From Malurus cyaneus samueli (taxonomy: Eukaryota; Chordata; Aves; Passeriformes; Maluridae), in NCBI GenBank assembly GCA_009741485.1, contig CM019216.1, positions 23,783,119-23,847,118 of the forward strand: 64,000 bases of DNA, in the 5' to 3' direction. Within the stretch, counting starts at the first letter, position 1. Each line of letters begins with the position of its first letter. Both the position numbers and the translations under genes were made by a program. Below the pieces are notes generated by a model. That model searched no databases. It saw nothing but the letters and a program-made list of their open reading frames with translations, and was not told the DNA's origin. Positions 1 through 12,400 of the stretch are shown here, piece after piece.

Positions 1-2289
1 AAATCATTTTCCTTAGCTAAATCTCTTGGCACTTGAAATGGTAGAAGGGCAGCTTTGGTTGGCTCACAAAGCTGCTACATTTTAGTCAGAATGCAAGAAA
101 ATGTGGAGAGATTTAAAATAAGTAACAGGCATTCAACACTTGGGGACTGGATTATAGCAGGCACAACAGTCCTGCTTTTTATCACTCCTCACCGTGTCTG
201 AGCACTACATAGCAATAGGGATGCAAGGCAGCTCCTTCTGTCTGCTGAATGGCTCAGGCCATTGTGCAGGCAATCAGAACAGTGTGGGATGTGATTCTGG
301 AACTGCATCAGGGACTGGCGGCTGATGTGGTAACAAGGAAATCCCCCCCTTCCAAGTTACTTTTGGTCACAGGTCTCCTTAAACCAGGAAAGAACTTGCA
401 TCTTTACATAGTCCTGCAGTCCTGTGACATTTCAGAGCCTGGGCACAAAGAATATTCCATTGACTCTCACCCCTCCCCTGCCTCCTCATGTGCTGCACAC
501 CTCTTGGACCTGCCCATGGGCCATGGATCCCATGTCGGTCAGCAGCGTTTGGGTCCATGGGCTGAACACATTTTTACCATGTGGAGTTAACAGCAGAGCT
601 GTGGGTGCAAAGAAATAGAAAGTCCAGTTTAAAGCAGCAGGTATCCTTCTTTCATATGAGAATGTGTGTCATGCTGAAGGACTGCATGCAAGACTCTTTT
701 CCTGTGTTTGGAAACAGAACATTCTCCTTGGCTATAGTGATACACACACAAACCATGGTTTTTATCTAGGAGCCTCAGCTCCATCCAGAGCCCCTGGACT
801 CCAAAACCACACACTCACCCCCGAAGGCTTCTGAGCAATGAACAAAACCTATACCAGCCAGGTGTGAGGCTCTGAGCACTGGGTTGCCATTATCTGTAAT
901 AGGAAATTTTTGTTGTGGTACCTGGCAAGTCTGGCCCAGGTGAACTATCACCTGGCAGTGGCAAGGCCCAGCCTGTGGGACAGGATGAGTTTGGGACCTA
1001 GGATGTGCTCAAGGATGCAGACACCCCTTCTAGCAGTCCTGATGATTCTGGCACAAAACATCACGGGATCAATTCTGTTTGCTTCATAGAGTGAGTTGGC
1101 ACTTGTCAGTGAGCTCAGCAACCTCTAAACTGGAGATGTCCTTCGTGCACAAGCAGTTCTCTCCCTCCAGCAATCCTGAAAGGGAACTGTGGATGGTCAA
1201 GGAGGTTTTCAGCACACAGATAAATTTTGTTCTTCCCTATTTGCATGGATAATTTGTCTTAAGACCAGTAATGACAATAGTGCACTTGTTATCATATTCT
1301 TTCCTTCCCAAGCAAGCTATTTTTGGAAGGTAATGTGCAGCTCAGTCTGATGCACCATGCTGCCACCGTCTGATTTCAGTCAAAGGATTTATCCTCGGTA
1401 TTCCCACATCCTCTTGTCTTTTTCAGTTCTACCTAACGAGAATGCTCTTGAAGCTAAAGGCAGGAAGAAATCAGTCACGTACACAGCTCTCCCTCCAGCA
1501 CGCCTTCCCCCTCTCTTCGTCTTGCTCTCTCTCCTTTAATTGGGCTAGAGAGAAAACATTTAGCAATTTCTCTCCCTCTTTCCCCTCATTAAGCTAACGA
1601 TGACATATTCTGTTTCCAGAGTGTCTGTGGGAGCACAGTACAGCAGCCACTGCTCATTATTAACACTGGAGGAAGAAAAAGCTGGTGGCTTGATCTGGAA
1701 TTTATGTAGATACATGTAAATGAGAAGATATTTCCTTGGAATCAGATGTAATACAGAAGGGAAACATCAATGGGGAGGATTTCAGAACCTTGCATGTGGT
1801 GTTTTGAGCCTCATTTTATCTTATAACCTTGGTGTTTTGAGAGCTCATATTATCTCAGAACCGAATTATTCCTAATGAAGGCACATTCTTCCTCAGGTAC
1901 AATGATGCACACAGACAAACCTTGGGCTTTTTACACAATTTTTTCAGTGCTTTAAGATTTATTTTGCCTGATTTCATCTATCACTTTTCCAGTTTGTTTT
2001 TATCACTTTTATCTGTATACTGACAAAGCCATTGCAATAAATCAACATTTTTTTTCATACACATGAAATTAGAAATGCTCTCTTTCTTTTTATCCAGCCT
2101 CTACTTGTTATTTACTTCCTTTGTTTATTGTCCTTTCTTCCCTCCTGCCTGCCTACCTTTCTTTCTTCACTTTGGAAAAAAGTTGTAATGAGCTCTAATA
2201 ACATCTCTATACTTTAGCTACTGCTGCTAATTGCAATCAAATGTATCACCTACTTTTTACTTTTTATTACCATTAAAACATTCTTCAAT

Positions 2290-2560
2290 CCTACAGTCAC
2301 ATTACTGACCTATTTATCTACAGAGCTAGAAAAAAATAAGCTGATAATTAACCTAGGAACAGTACAGGTTTCTTTATACCAAAGGCAAATTAATTTTAAT
2401 TGCAGATTTGGACAAGATAAGCTGAGGCGACAGAAGAAAATGTATTTACTATGCAACAGAGAGAATGATGTATTAATGCAAAATGGATAAATTCAATAGA
2501 CACCGCCTGCAACTCATTCAACAGGATTATTAAGAAACAAAAGTTCCTATAAATTTGAAT
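2290..2560. promoter_or_regulatory. Candidate conserved non-coding element
   Basis: This non-coding stretch has gataattaacctagg, aaattaattttaattgcag and tattaatgcaaaat, that is, clustered TAAT and octamer-like (atgcaaaa) sites. No repeat family is recognised. Function is inferred only from motif density. Confidence 0.2.
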
Positions 2561-2671
2561 TCTGCATTTTAATGTGTCTATTACCTTCCATCAGAGGTGT
2601 TTAAGGCACTGATAGTTAGCAAAGCCTCATATTATGTCTGAGAGTGAGACAAATAGTAAGACCTTCATACA

Positions 2672-2732
2672 AAATAATAAACTGAGGCACAGAGTAAAAG
2701 TGGCTACTAGGACACAGAATCACAGCTCTATC
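2672..2732 (-). repeat. MIR/L2-like fragment
   Basis: The plus strand holds aaactgaggcacagag followed about 30 nt later by gacacagaatcacagct. This is the reverse-complement order of the MIR 'cctcagttt...gtgaccttggg' core. It is short and diverged, so the call rests on one good 15-base stretch. Confidence 0.4.
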
Positions 2733-4039
2733 TAAAATAAATGAAAATGGAGAAAATCTTGGGCGAAACTGTAGCTCCATGTGGGTCATGTGTAGGTTCT
2801 CCTTTAGAACAGCACCTGCTTTGATCCCTTTTTGTCTTGCTCCACCCCAATGCAAAGCCCACAGGCTCTTTTGCTGGCCAGCATCAGTGGGCAGGCAGGC
2901 TCTGGTGTCCTTGAGATGTGTCCAACTCTCTGTCCAGAGGTGTCACTTCCAGAGAGCTGCCACAGTGACATGCACAACCACAGAAATTTCAGGCAAATGG
3001 GGTGTCAGGACCTGACTGTGTTGCTGTGAAATAAGTGCAAAACTGAGGATGGTTTCAGTGAAGGATGAGCTGAGCCCAGAGTCCCAAGCCGCAGAGCTTG
3101 CAGGGAAGTCTCCGAGCAGATTCAATCACTGGCCTCTCTGCCAAGACTGTCAACAAAGGTGCCAATTAGTGCCAGTTGTGATGATGATTTTTGTGATGCC
3201 AGCACCTGTCCACTATGAACTGGACTGTGACCACCCTCGCATTTCCCATTAGAGGCTGAGCAGCTGTCAGGTGGTGGCAGAGCTGAATGATGCATTAGCT
3301 TCTGTGCACATCAGTAAATCAGACAGGCTGTGTTGTCTCTAAAATGCCTTTCATGTCAAATTATTTTAATCTCTCTTTAATAATGCAACTGACTTTGTTC
3401 CTTTGATTTCAGTCTGTTTTCTAGCTCATGGATTATTTATTCATATAATACCAAGTAACATTGTGTGACAAAACAAAACAAATTCAAATGCAAGTATAAC
3501 AAGAATTTGAGCTGCAGGCACAAAAATCTCACTTGCAAAAATGTACTTACACAGCCTTTTAGCAGCATTTGGAGGTACAGATTCTGTAATTATAAACCTA
3601 TCTGACTGCCTGCACAATGCCAGCTTGATGAACAGACCTGGACAGAGGAGTGTTTGCAGTGGACATGGACAGTTTTAAACATGTGCAGATTTGAATACTG
3701 TGCATCAGTTCAGTTTGGAGAACAAATGCAGCTCTTTATATGCAGATACAAACCAGGTATGTGCTGAGATCCTGACCAGGAGACCACAGCCCACAGGGGA
3801 ATTTGTGTCCCACACAGCCATTGTCCCAAAAAGGCACAGGCCTGCGGGGTGCTGTGCAAATGAACTGTGCTGTGCACACAACATGATCTCCAGGTTTATG
3901 CTGTGCTCTGCACATCCTCTGCCTGCAGGACAAGCTTGGCTGGCTGATTGTAATGAAGTAGCCTGTGGGCAGCTGCCACCGGGTCACACTGTGCTTCCTT
4001 GCCTTTATCTATAACAGCAGCAACAAATTCCCATGTGTG

Positions 4040-4059
4040 NNNNNNNNNNNNNNNNNNNN
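4040..4059. other. Assembly gap (20 N)
   Basis: Twenty consecutive N bases interrupt the sequence just after a ...ccatgtgtg end. Any feature crossing it is not reliable. The true size of the gap is unknown. Confidence 1.
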
Positions 4060-7000
4060 GAGTTATTTTGTCTTAGGAAAACCTTACAGGAACTCAAAAG
4101 ACTGAAATATTGGGTAACCTTTCCATGGACAAGATCTGCACAGGATACTGAGCCTGCATGGAGGCCCTTCACTGGTGCGTAACTTGGGCTTCCCGGCATC
4201 CGAAGGGACATAAGATATCTGTGCTGACCTTTTCTTCTTTAAAGTATTAGCGGCAATAAATGGTATTTTAAACCATATCTCACAGAGTCTGAGTGTCCTT
4301 CTTACTGGGATTAAAACGACCCAGCAACTGGCACAAAATCCTATTTGTAGGACTGCACATGGTCTGCTGTGCTTTGATGTGTCTCTTTTGTGATCTTGCT
4401 TCAATATGACACCTTTCCATCAACCTTTTTTTTAAAGTTTTTGTCTGCTGTTAATTTGTTGAATACACCTCACAGAGGATTATATGATCTTTTACTTTGT
4501 GATGTTCTAATGGGTTCACGGGTACAACATTTTATGCACAACCCATATTCTTCACCTTCCTCACTGAAGAAAGACTTCATGGAAATGTCCAACAACCACA
4601 TTATTTATTGAAGACAACTGATGAAAGGAGGTGTCTCTTAAAGTTCAAGCTTTTGTATCAGTTCATAAGAGGCACGTGATTGTTTTGGTAGTTTTTCAAA
4701 AAAGAATGACTGTGATCACATAGTGGGAAAAAATCCATTTCATAGAATAACTAAATGAGGCTGCACAATGTGTTCAAGGTGCTCCCATGTTAAATACTCT
4801 GTGACACACTAACAACATTTTGCATAATCATGACAACTGAAAACTGTAACAAACCCGACTGCCTTCATCTGATATATTGGACTCTGAGAAAGCCTGGAGT
4901 TGTTTGTGTGACTGCACACTGAATCTTCCCTCAACACCCTGGATTCTCTACTCAATCATGCCCTAAACATGATCTTTTAAAAATGGATAAAACAGCATAT
5001 ATTTTATTTAATAGCACAAGTATATATGGTCAGAGATCCTAGTAATTACAATTGTAAAAATTCACAGATTTATATTGTGAATAATAATTAGGAACTGAAA
5101 AAATAGTTTTATTTATTATTTCTTGTATGCTGCCTATTAGATGGCGGATGTGTTTGGATATCAGAAAAGAAATATTTTTAGTCATTTCAGTTTCAAGCAC
5201 TATTAACTAAATAACAAGGAATCTGATAGAAACTTGTATCTAGTGAATTTTTCCAGATACAGAAAACATTAATTTCTGTAGGCACTCATGAACACTTATG
5301 AAATGAACACCCATTAGGGATTTTTGTCTGTAGCTTTGCAAATCCTTTGAAGTTTCAAAATAGGTTGCACATTGCTTATGCATTGAAAAGCTATCCTACT
5401 TTATAGCCGCAAAACAAATGATGAAAAATACATTTACAATCTGCAGTGGAAAATAAAATCACCTACAAAAAACAAAAAAAAGGAAAAAAAAACCTCCACA
5501 AGTATACATACTCATATATCCAATTGAGATACTGAAAACATATTTTGAATGTGGTCATTTTGCCTCTCTTGACCAAAGCAGAATGACTTTGCTCAGCAAG
5601 ATGCTGCATGTAATGTTCCATGGAGAAGTTTTTTTTTTTCAAATGTATTCTCCAAATGGTGTGGGAAAAAGAGGTTTGACACGATTTCTAATTGTGAGCT
5701 TGTGCAAATTCATATAGGTCTATTTCAGCCAGCAATACTTCAAGACTTTTTTTTTAATTTTTGGAACAATATAAAATGTTTTCTTTAATAATTATTAATA
5801 TCTTTAAGATCTAACTTGTTACATTCTTAGGTAAGACCAGATTTATCATATCTCATATGGATTACATACAAGTAGCTAATACAGGTGCATGCCATATACT
5901 TTTTCTCATTTTTAAACACAGCATTTGTTCAGTTGCCACAACATTTAATATGATGACCTTGATGGTATATTTTAGCATTAAAATACAACATCCAGTTCCA
6001 GAAGATCTCTTCTCCCCTTAGACCTATAAAGCAAAAAGAAGTCTTCAGCCAGATAATGATTTAAAGTAGGAAATCCTGGCAGTTCTTATATTAAAACAAA
6101 CTATCAGATAAACTGCAGATTCCTTTGCCTTCAAAGAGTCTCACACCTTCAGAGACTTTCCAAAGCAGGACACAATGCAATGTGTTGTGTGTTGGAATAC
6201 ATTATCACTCTTTTTAGGTTATTCAAAGACAAGCTGGAAAATTTGTATTTTCAGCAGTGCTGATGCAGTGCATTATTTGTTGCAGTCCAACACAGTGAGT
6301 AAATGGCAAAACTCAGGTGTACTGTGTACCTTCTGTTAATTTATCTTCCCACTTTTAAGTCTACAAAATATTAACGGAAAATGGGTCATGTAACTAGGAA
6401 AATGTGTTGTAAAGGAGTTGAAACAAATAGCATGTGTGCTGGCTCTGTGGTTGGCTTAGGATTTTGAAATCAAGACAGAGTTCACAGTCTGATCATTAAA
6501 GCAGAAAGAGATTTATTCTGTGTAGTTTCATCATCTTGTTACAATCTTTGTCATAGAAAAGGAAGAGAGAACCTTGTGCCATTTTCAGTTCTTGTTTAAT
6601 ATCTTCTTCACAGGAAAATGTTGCCAGGATATTAAACTCATCTGTTCTTTTGGATAATAAGGATGTAATGTACCATTCTGACCTTTCCAAATGCTGTGTT
6701 TCAAATTACTGTTCATTATATTTTTTTTTTCTTGATTAAAGTCTCACTAACCTGTAGAAATAGAATGAAATAAGATCTAGTCAAGACACAGCATATCAAG
6801 CATGATCAAAACAAAACCACACATTTGCATTGCTCAAGGGCTATAACAGATATTAACAATTAGTGGGCTATATGATTGCTGCTTTCATTCATAACAAAGA
6901 AGCTTAAATGATGTTTGTTTAAATTTTTCACATGCTAATTTAGGGTTACAAGCTGAAGAACTTTTATTTGGTTCAAAGTTGAATTATGAGAATAAGAAAG

Positions 7001-8967
7001 ACTCTATTTCTGGGATCTTGTAGAAAAGTTTCAGAGATGAAGTTGTGAGAGAATTGAGTTATAATCCTCAAATGGAAATGTAATTAAATGATAAAATATA
7101 TATTACTGAGGGCCAGATTCTGTTAACCTTATTCATTTTTATTTAGATTCAGAAATAGATATTGGCAGAAGAAATTATGCATTATTGTCTAGTCTAACCT
7201 CCTACATGGTCCAAAAAGGTTATCTATCAGCCTCTGGAGCTTCTGAATGAGATGCAGCTTATCTTTCTGAGAGATACAGATGGTTCCAATGGTTGAAAGA
7301 TCTCATTGTTAATTTGGTGATGGGAGAGCAGATTGGAGTTCTTGGCTCCAGCTAATTACACATTCCTTCCTCCTAAATTAGAGGGCTCTTAACTGTCAGG
7401 AATACTTTTTGCCCGTAGGTACCTGAAGGTTGTATTAAAGTTACTTCTCAGTCTTTTCCTGACTGAATTAATAGCTAAGAATTTATTTAGTACTCCACCA
7501 CTGGTACATTTTCCTATTTATTTTTTTTTTTATTTTCAGAATTCATTTTGATATATCTTTTTGATTTTCCATATCTTTTTCAACAAATCATAAAGACACA
7601 TGACTTTCCAGCAAGTTTCACAAATGTAGAGAAAAAAATTGCCAATTTCTGAATAGTATTTACCTACTTACTCTCACAAAGGTTACATTTGTCTTCAAAC
7701 AGCAGTTCATATCCACCTTTCATCTATGGTGAAATTGTGTCCTTCTAAAATCATTCTTTTTCTGAACAACTCAGGATAAAAACATCCTTAAAGCAAAACA
7801 AACTATTAATCTAAACAAAAAATTAGACACAAGCTGTCCCTTTGTATACAACTAAAAATAAGTCAACACACTACTCCCTTGTGTTCAGAGTTTAATTCTT
7901 GTATCTCTAGGTGTTCATATTAGTGGGGCTTTAAACTGGAAGTTTAATACTTTAGACTGGTTTCTACTTTTTTTTTAGGAGTGGTTTTGTCAACAGTTTA
8001 ACCTCTACTGAGGAGAACTGGCCAGCCTTGGGACTGATGTTCTACAGAATTACCTACACACTTGGTGGTGATGAAATGACTGTGAATGGTGCTTTTGAGA
8101 GAGAAGAACTCAGCGTTGGTGTGGATGTTATGAAAGCCTCCTGAGGGACTGCTCTATCAGTGCAATTGCTTGGCTGTTTACTTTTTCTGTCTGGGTAGAT
8201 CAGTAAGCATCTTAAAAGCACTGGCTAAGAATCTCTCTATTAGCACTTATGAAACCAAAAGACACAATAAGAAAAAAATAAATTGTTGCAAAAAGGAAAT
8301 GGCCCAGTCTGGGCAGCAAATTCCTTTTAAGTGGTGTGCCTCACACCCACAGGTATTAAATGATGAGCATGGGGATGCAATGACAGGTAACAATTCACAT
8401 GATTCTCTGCAGGAAAAACAGATTAGTATCAAGAAGAGAAATAGCCTAAAGTTCCTTGTGTACATAATTCCTTAGATACATTATTTTCCTGAGCCTGAAC
8501 ATTAGTATTAACAAAAAGTACATTTCCCTAGAACAGAAGCAGAATCCCAGGAAGAAGTTGTAGCTGCAGGTTATACCAATTGGTTCCTGCTACAATGCTG
8601 GGCCTCAGGAGAAGGCAAGTCATCTGTCTGGAGGGGTTTACAATTAATCCAGATGCAGTTTTAAATATTTTTTTTTCACTTTCAATTCACATGGACAGCT
8701 CAATATCAAAGGAACTTGCAAAATCAAAGCAAGTAATTTAAGATCCTTTCAGAGATCTGGTGTCCCTATGGATGCACCCGTGGTTAGCCAGGCAATGCAC
8801 ACACACCCCCAGTGACCAAAATCTGAACTCACAACTTTCCCAGTGTCTGTATCTTTGAACTAACATCAAAGTGTGGCACATCAGCATCCACCGTCCTGTT
8901 CTGACTGTGGCTGCCTTCAAGAGCATTCTTATCAGAGGCACTGAAGACCACATGTATGAACTGATTA
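4060..8967. other. Non-coding AT-rich DNA, no gene recognised
   Basis: Open frames are short. The stretch 7160-7260 (gtctagtctaacctcctac...) loosely recalls an ancient CR1/L3 3' region but is too diverged to call. Otherwise I see only short A and T runs. Confidence 0.6.
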
Positions 8968-9488
8968 TGTTGCCTTGAAAGGCCAGTTTTTAATAAGACA
9001 CAGACACGGTTAAGGGGATAAAAAGGGTTTTACCTCGGTATTTGGGATCCCAGGTGCACAACTTGATGGCAGAATGCACACCCGTGTACAGCACGGATAC
9101 AAGTTTTATAGGTTTCAGGAATTAGCATACCTATCTAGGATTCCCCAATAAGAAACTTAACAAATGCAGTAATGTCCTCCTATTCTAATGAGTTCCCCCC
9201 CCAGATGAGGCCAAAGCCCAGGTTACACAAGATGTTCCAGAGAGAAGGCTTCACTCAAGGCTGGAGCCTCGGGTTTAAGATAGCACAGGGTACACTGACT
9301 CCTTCCTTGGGATGTTTAGTCTCTTTGCCCAGCAAAACGTCTAAACTAAGCTGGAATATCAAGCTTCAGAAATTACAAGCATGTGGGCTAAGGGGTACAG
9401 GCGGATGCATAGAGGGTACAGAAAGCATAAAGGAAAAAGCAAAAATCATCAGGCATCAATTACTGTAATCTGACCTCGAGTGACCACA
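8968..9488 (-). mobile_element. Solo LTR of an endogenous retrovirus (old)
   Basis: Read on the minus strand this has the order of a retroviral LTR. There is a U3-like region, a CCTATAAAAC TATA box (9104-9110), about 100 nt of R-like sequence, then CTTATTAAAAACTGG with an ATTAAA polyadenylation signal near 8992, and an end at CTTTCAAGGCAACA or CTTTCAAGGCA. The upstream end is probably TGTGGTCACTCG (9488) or TGATGCCTG (9458). No exact target duplication is visible and no internal retroviral genes flank it, so it is best read as a solo LTR. The boundaries are uncertain by some tens of bases. Confidence 0.6.
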
Positions 9489-12400
9489 GAAACTACGAGA
9501 ACCTGCTGCTGAATCTAAAGAGTCCTTGGAGGAAACCTTTCTCCCCTTTCTTGATAAACAGTAATCCTTGGTGTATTTTCCTAGCAGGTCAGTACATGAA
9601 AAAAGACTGAAACTCCTCAGCACTGCACATGGCTACTTTGCCCATCTACATGTGGCAATCTGAATCTGTTTAAGCATCATCAATGTTTTGTGCTATTATA
9701 AAACCAGCCACCCATACAGTGGAGCCAAAGGCTCTTCCTCTTCTCAGATGGAGACTGCTGTCACTCACCCAATTCAAAGTGCTACATGGAGAACCACACA
9801 AATGCATTTTATTGACAGCAGGGCCAGGCGCCTTCATTTTTTATCCCAATATTAAGCCTACAAAAACTTCAGCATCATTGATTTTATGTTTTGTGTCCAC
9901 GGGACTCTGAAAAAAGGGCCCAGGGAATAACAAATGAAGAAAAACCATTTAAAATGAGGAAGAAGAATGAATGAAGTATAATTAAACAAGCATGTAAAAT
10001 TGACATGTTATTTTGACAGCATTAACTACTGACTCCTTGATTTTCAGGACATTCTGTCTTTTACTTTGAAAAATAAAATTTAGGTAGTAAACCTAGTTTT
10101 CTTTCCAGGTCCTTGAAGAAAGCATAGTGATTTTACATGACAGGAGATCTCATTGTGTTTATGAAACATTTTTTGTGTCCCCAAATATTTTAACAGTAAG
10201 CCAAACCCATGGCAATTAATTTGATTTTATCAATTTTGTCAACGGATTGTAACAGAAAGATTTTTCTTACTTTTCCTTTCTTTTTTTTTTCCTTCTGATT
10301 TCTTTTCTGCTTTTAAAAATTTTGGGTTTTTTTAAAGTCATACAATTTTCTCAAAGATTATCAGCCTCTTAAGGCATAAACTACATATGTATCCTGCAGG
10401 AATCAGCTTTCCTGGTAGCAGGATAGATTTCCTAGTAACAGGAAGACATTTACATATTCATTTTTGTTTGAAGTTATATGTCAAGCAAGTTTCTTAAGAC
10501 TCAGTTCTCCAAATCCCACTTTATGCTTGCTTGAATCCTTGCATTAAATGATAATTTCCTTTAGTTTTTGAAGCAGTCCTTAATCACTTTTCACCCTTTT
10601 GATAAAAGACAAGCCTTTGAATTCCTGCAGGGAACTTTGTTAACCTTGCAGTGCTTAGCAAAATGGCTTGTAGGTAAGTACCCCTTAGCAATACAGGCAG
10701 TCAAACTGCACAACAACAATGAAGTAAACTTGGCTACTTAAAATGATTAAAAATTTCATGGTACATTTATAATTCTGTTAGTATTATTCACAAGTTTTTA
10801 AAACAAATCTGGCTTTAATATTCACAAATAAAAGCACAACAACAATGAAAAAAAGTAAGAAACATGAACAGACCCTACTAATGGTGGTTGTGATTTACCA
10901 TATCTTGCATTTTGTGAAATCAGGAAGAATTTTTCTTTCTGTGCAAGCACAGGTAACATTCTGCAACAGAGACTAACCCAAGGTCTGAGATTCTCTAAGC
11001 TAGTATTGTGGCTGTCACAGAAAATCCCTCAGATCAGAAATCAAATTGGTTTTTTTTCACCCACATTTGTGTCCTGCTTGCCTGTCACAGTCCAGGATGG
11101 CACATGGATATGCACAGACACAGACACCCACAGCCAGAGCAGAGTTCTGAACTCACATTCATTTCATGGGTACACTTAGAGGTTCAGACCTTATTCTTCT
11201 GGCCTTGTTCAGGTGAATAAATAACTCAGGGTGACAAAATCTGGAAAGATATGAATTACATGACAGTAGAATAATAAAATCAAGGGTGAAATGGGCTACT
11301 GTACAAGCTGTAAATACAAATGCACTGAATTATGTCAATTCTAGTGTCAAGGTGATGGCCATAATATGTCTTTATATTGTTTTCTAAGATCTTTTTTGGC
11401 ACAACTAAGGGTGCAGAAAAACTAGATTTTCCCTGAATGATACCAGTACATCAGTTATTTCAAACTATTAACATTAAAAGTCATAGCCACTAAAAATAGC
11501 TTTTCCTCCCGCTGGACACACAAAATAGATCCCCAAATGCTGAAATTCACACAGCTCGTTATTTAACATGGCAAGAGCTTCTTTCCTTCACCTCAGGGTT
11601 AAAGGGATGTCTGGTAAAATGACATTCCCTTAAGAAATGGGAAACAGGTGAATATTGACAGTGGGATTCAGGGCACATTTTTTATACTGCCAAGAATTTT
11701 GGATTTGTTATGACAGAGAATATGACAGGAATGGAAGCAAACCCTTCATGTTTGCATAGACAAGAAGTAATTATTTTGATAATTTTGAAGTCATATGAAA
11801 ATACTAATGCACAGACCTAAAATTTACTATGCAACCTAATTTGAAAGACTTCCCTTCTTCTTATAGAGTATAATGAAGTCTATTGTGTCCAGAAATTAAT
11901 AACATGAAAATACAACACAAAAGAACTTATTAACACAATTAAAATTACACTTAGTGATATTTTACTGATTTAACTTTTTATTGTTTTGTGGTAGTGTCAA
12001 GGTATCAAACTTCTTTATGTGGACAATTCCAGTCTTCCCTGAAACTCAGAAGTTACTTTCCAGCCAAACACACTTGAGAAATCCAAAATGGAAAAAAATG
12101 AGTGCACACTGATTACCTGTCACAAGCATGTGTAAAGTTAGGCAGAATTCAGAGGAAATGTGACTGTTTCCCTGTCATCTTGTCAAAAGCAACAGCTGGA
12201 GAGCACCTCAGGCTCCGAAGAGGGGCTGGTTCAGGTGTCACTGACAGCTCCAATGGGCACTACCCTTAGAAGAGGCTGCAGAAAGCCCCCTCACTGGGCA
12301 GGTTGACCTGCACTTAGCTCCTTCATCACCTGCTATGGACCTGGAGAAGCTCCAAACAACTACTGGAGTCCCTGGCATGAGGCTGGAAGCAGTGGCTGGA

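Larger units (their letters stand above)
1..4039. other. Non-coding flank, no gene recognised
   Basis: All open frames here are short (at most 113 codons) and without family signatures. Visible content is a pyrimidine-rich stretch (about 2090-2175), a MIR-like scrap at 2.67 kb, the TAAT-rich block at 2.3-2.56 kb and a GC-richer patch (3690-4010) directly before the assembly gap. Confidence 0.6.

Noticed and set aside
7160..7260. Possible ancient CR1/L3-like 3' fragment (tctagtctaacctcctac)
   Set aside because: Only one short stretch is suggestive, and the rest does not follow a CR1 order I can recognise.
10631..10678. Possible plus-strand exon between cctgcag and gtag|gtaagt
   Set aside because: The acceptor lacks a pyrimidine tract and the donor context is only moderate. 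It is isolated from any gene.
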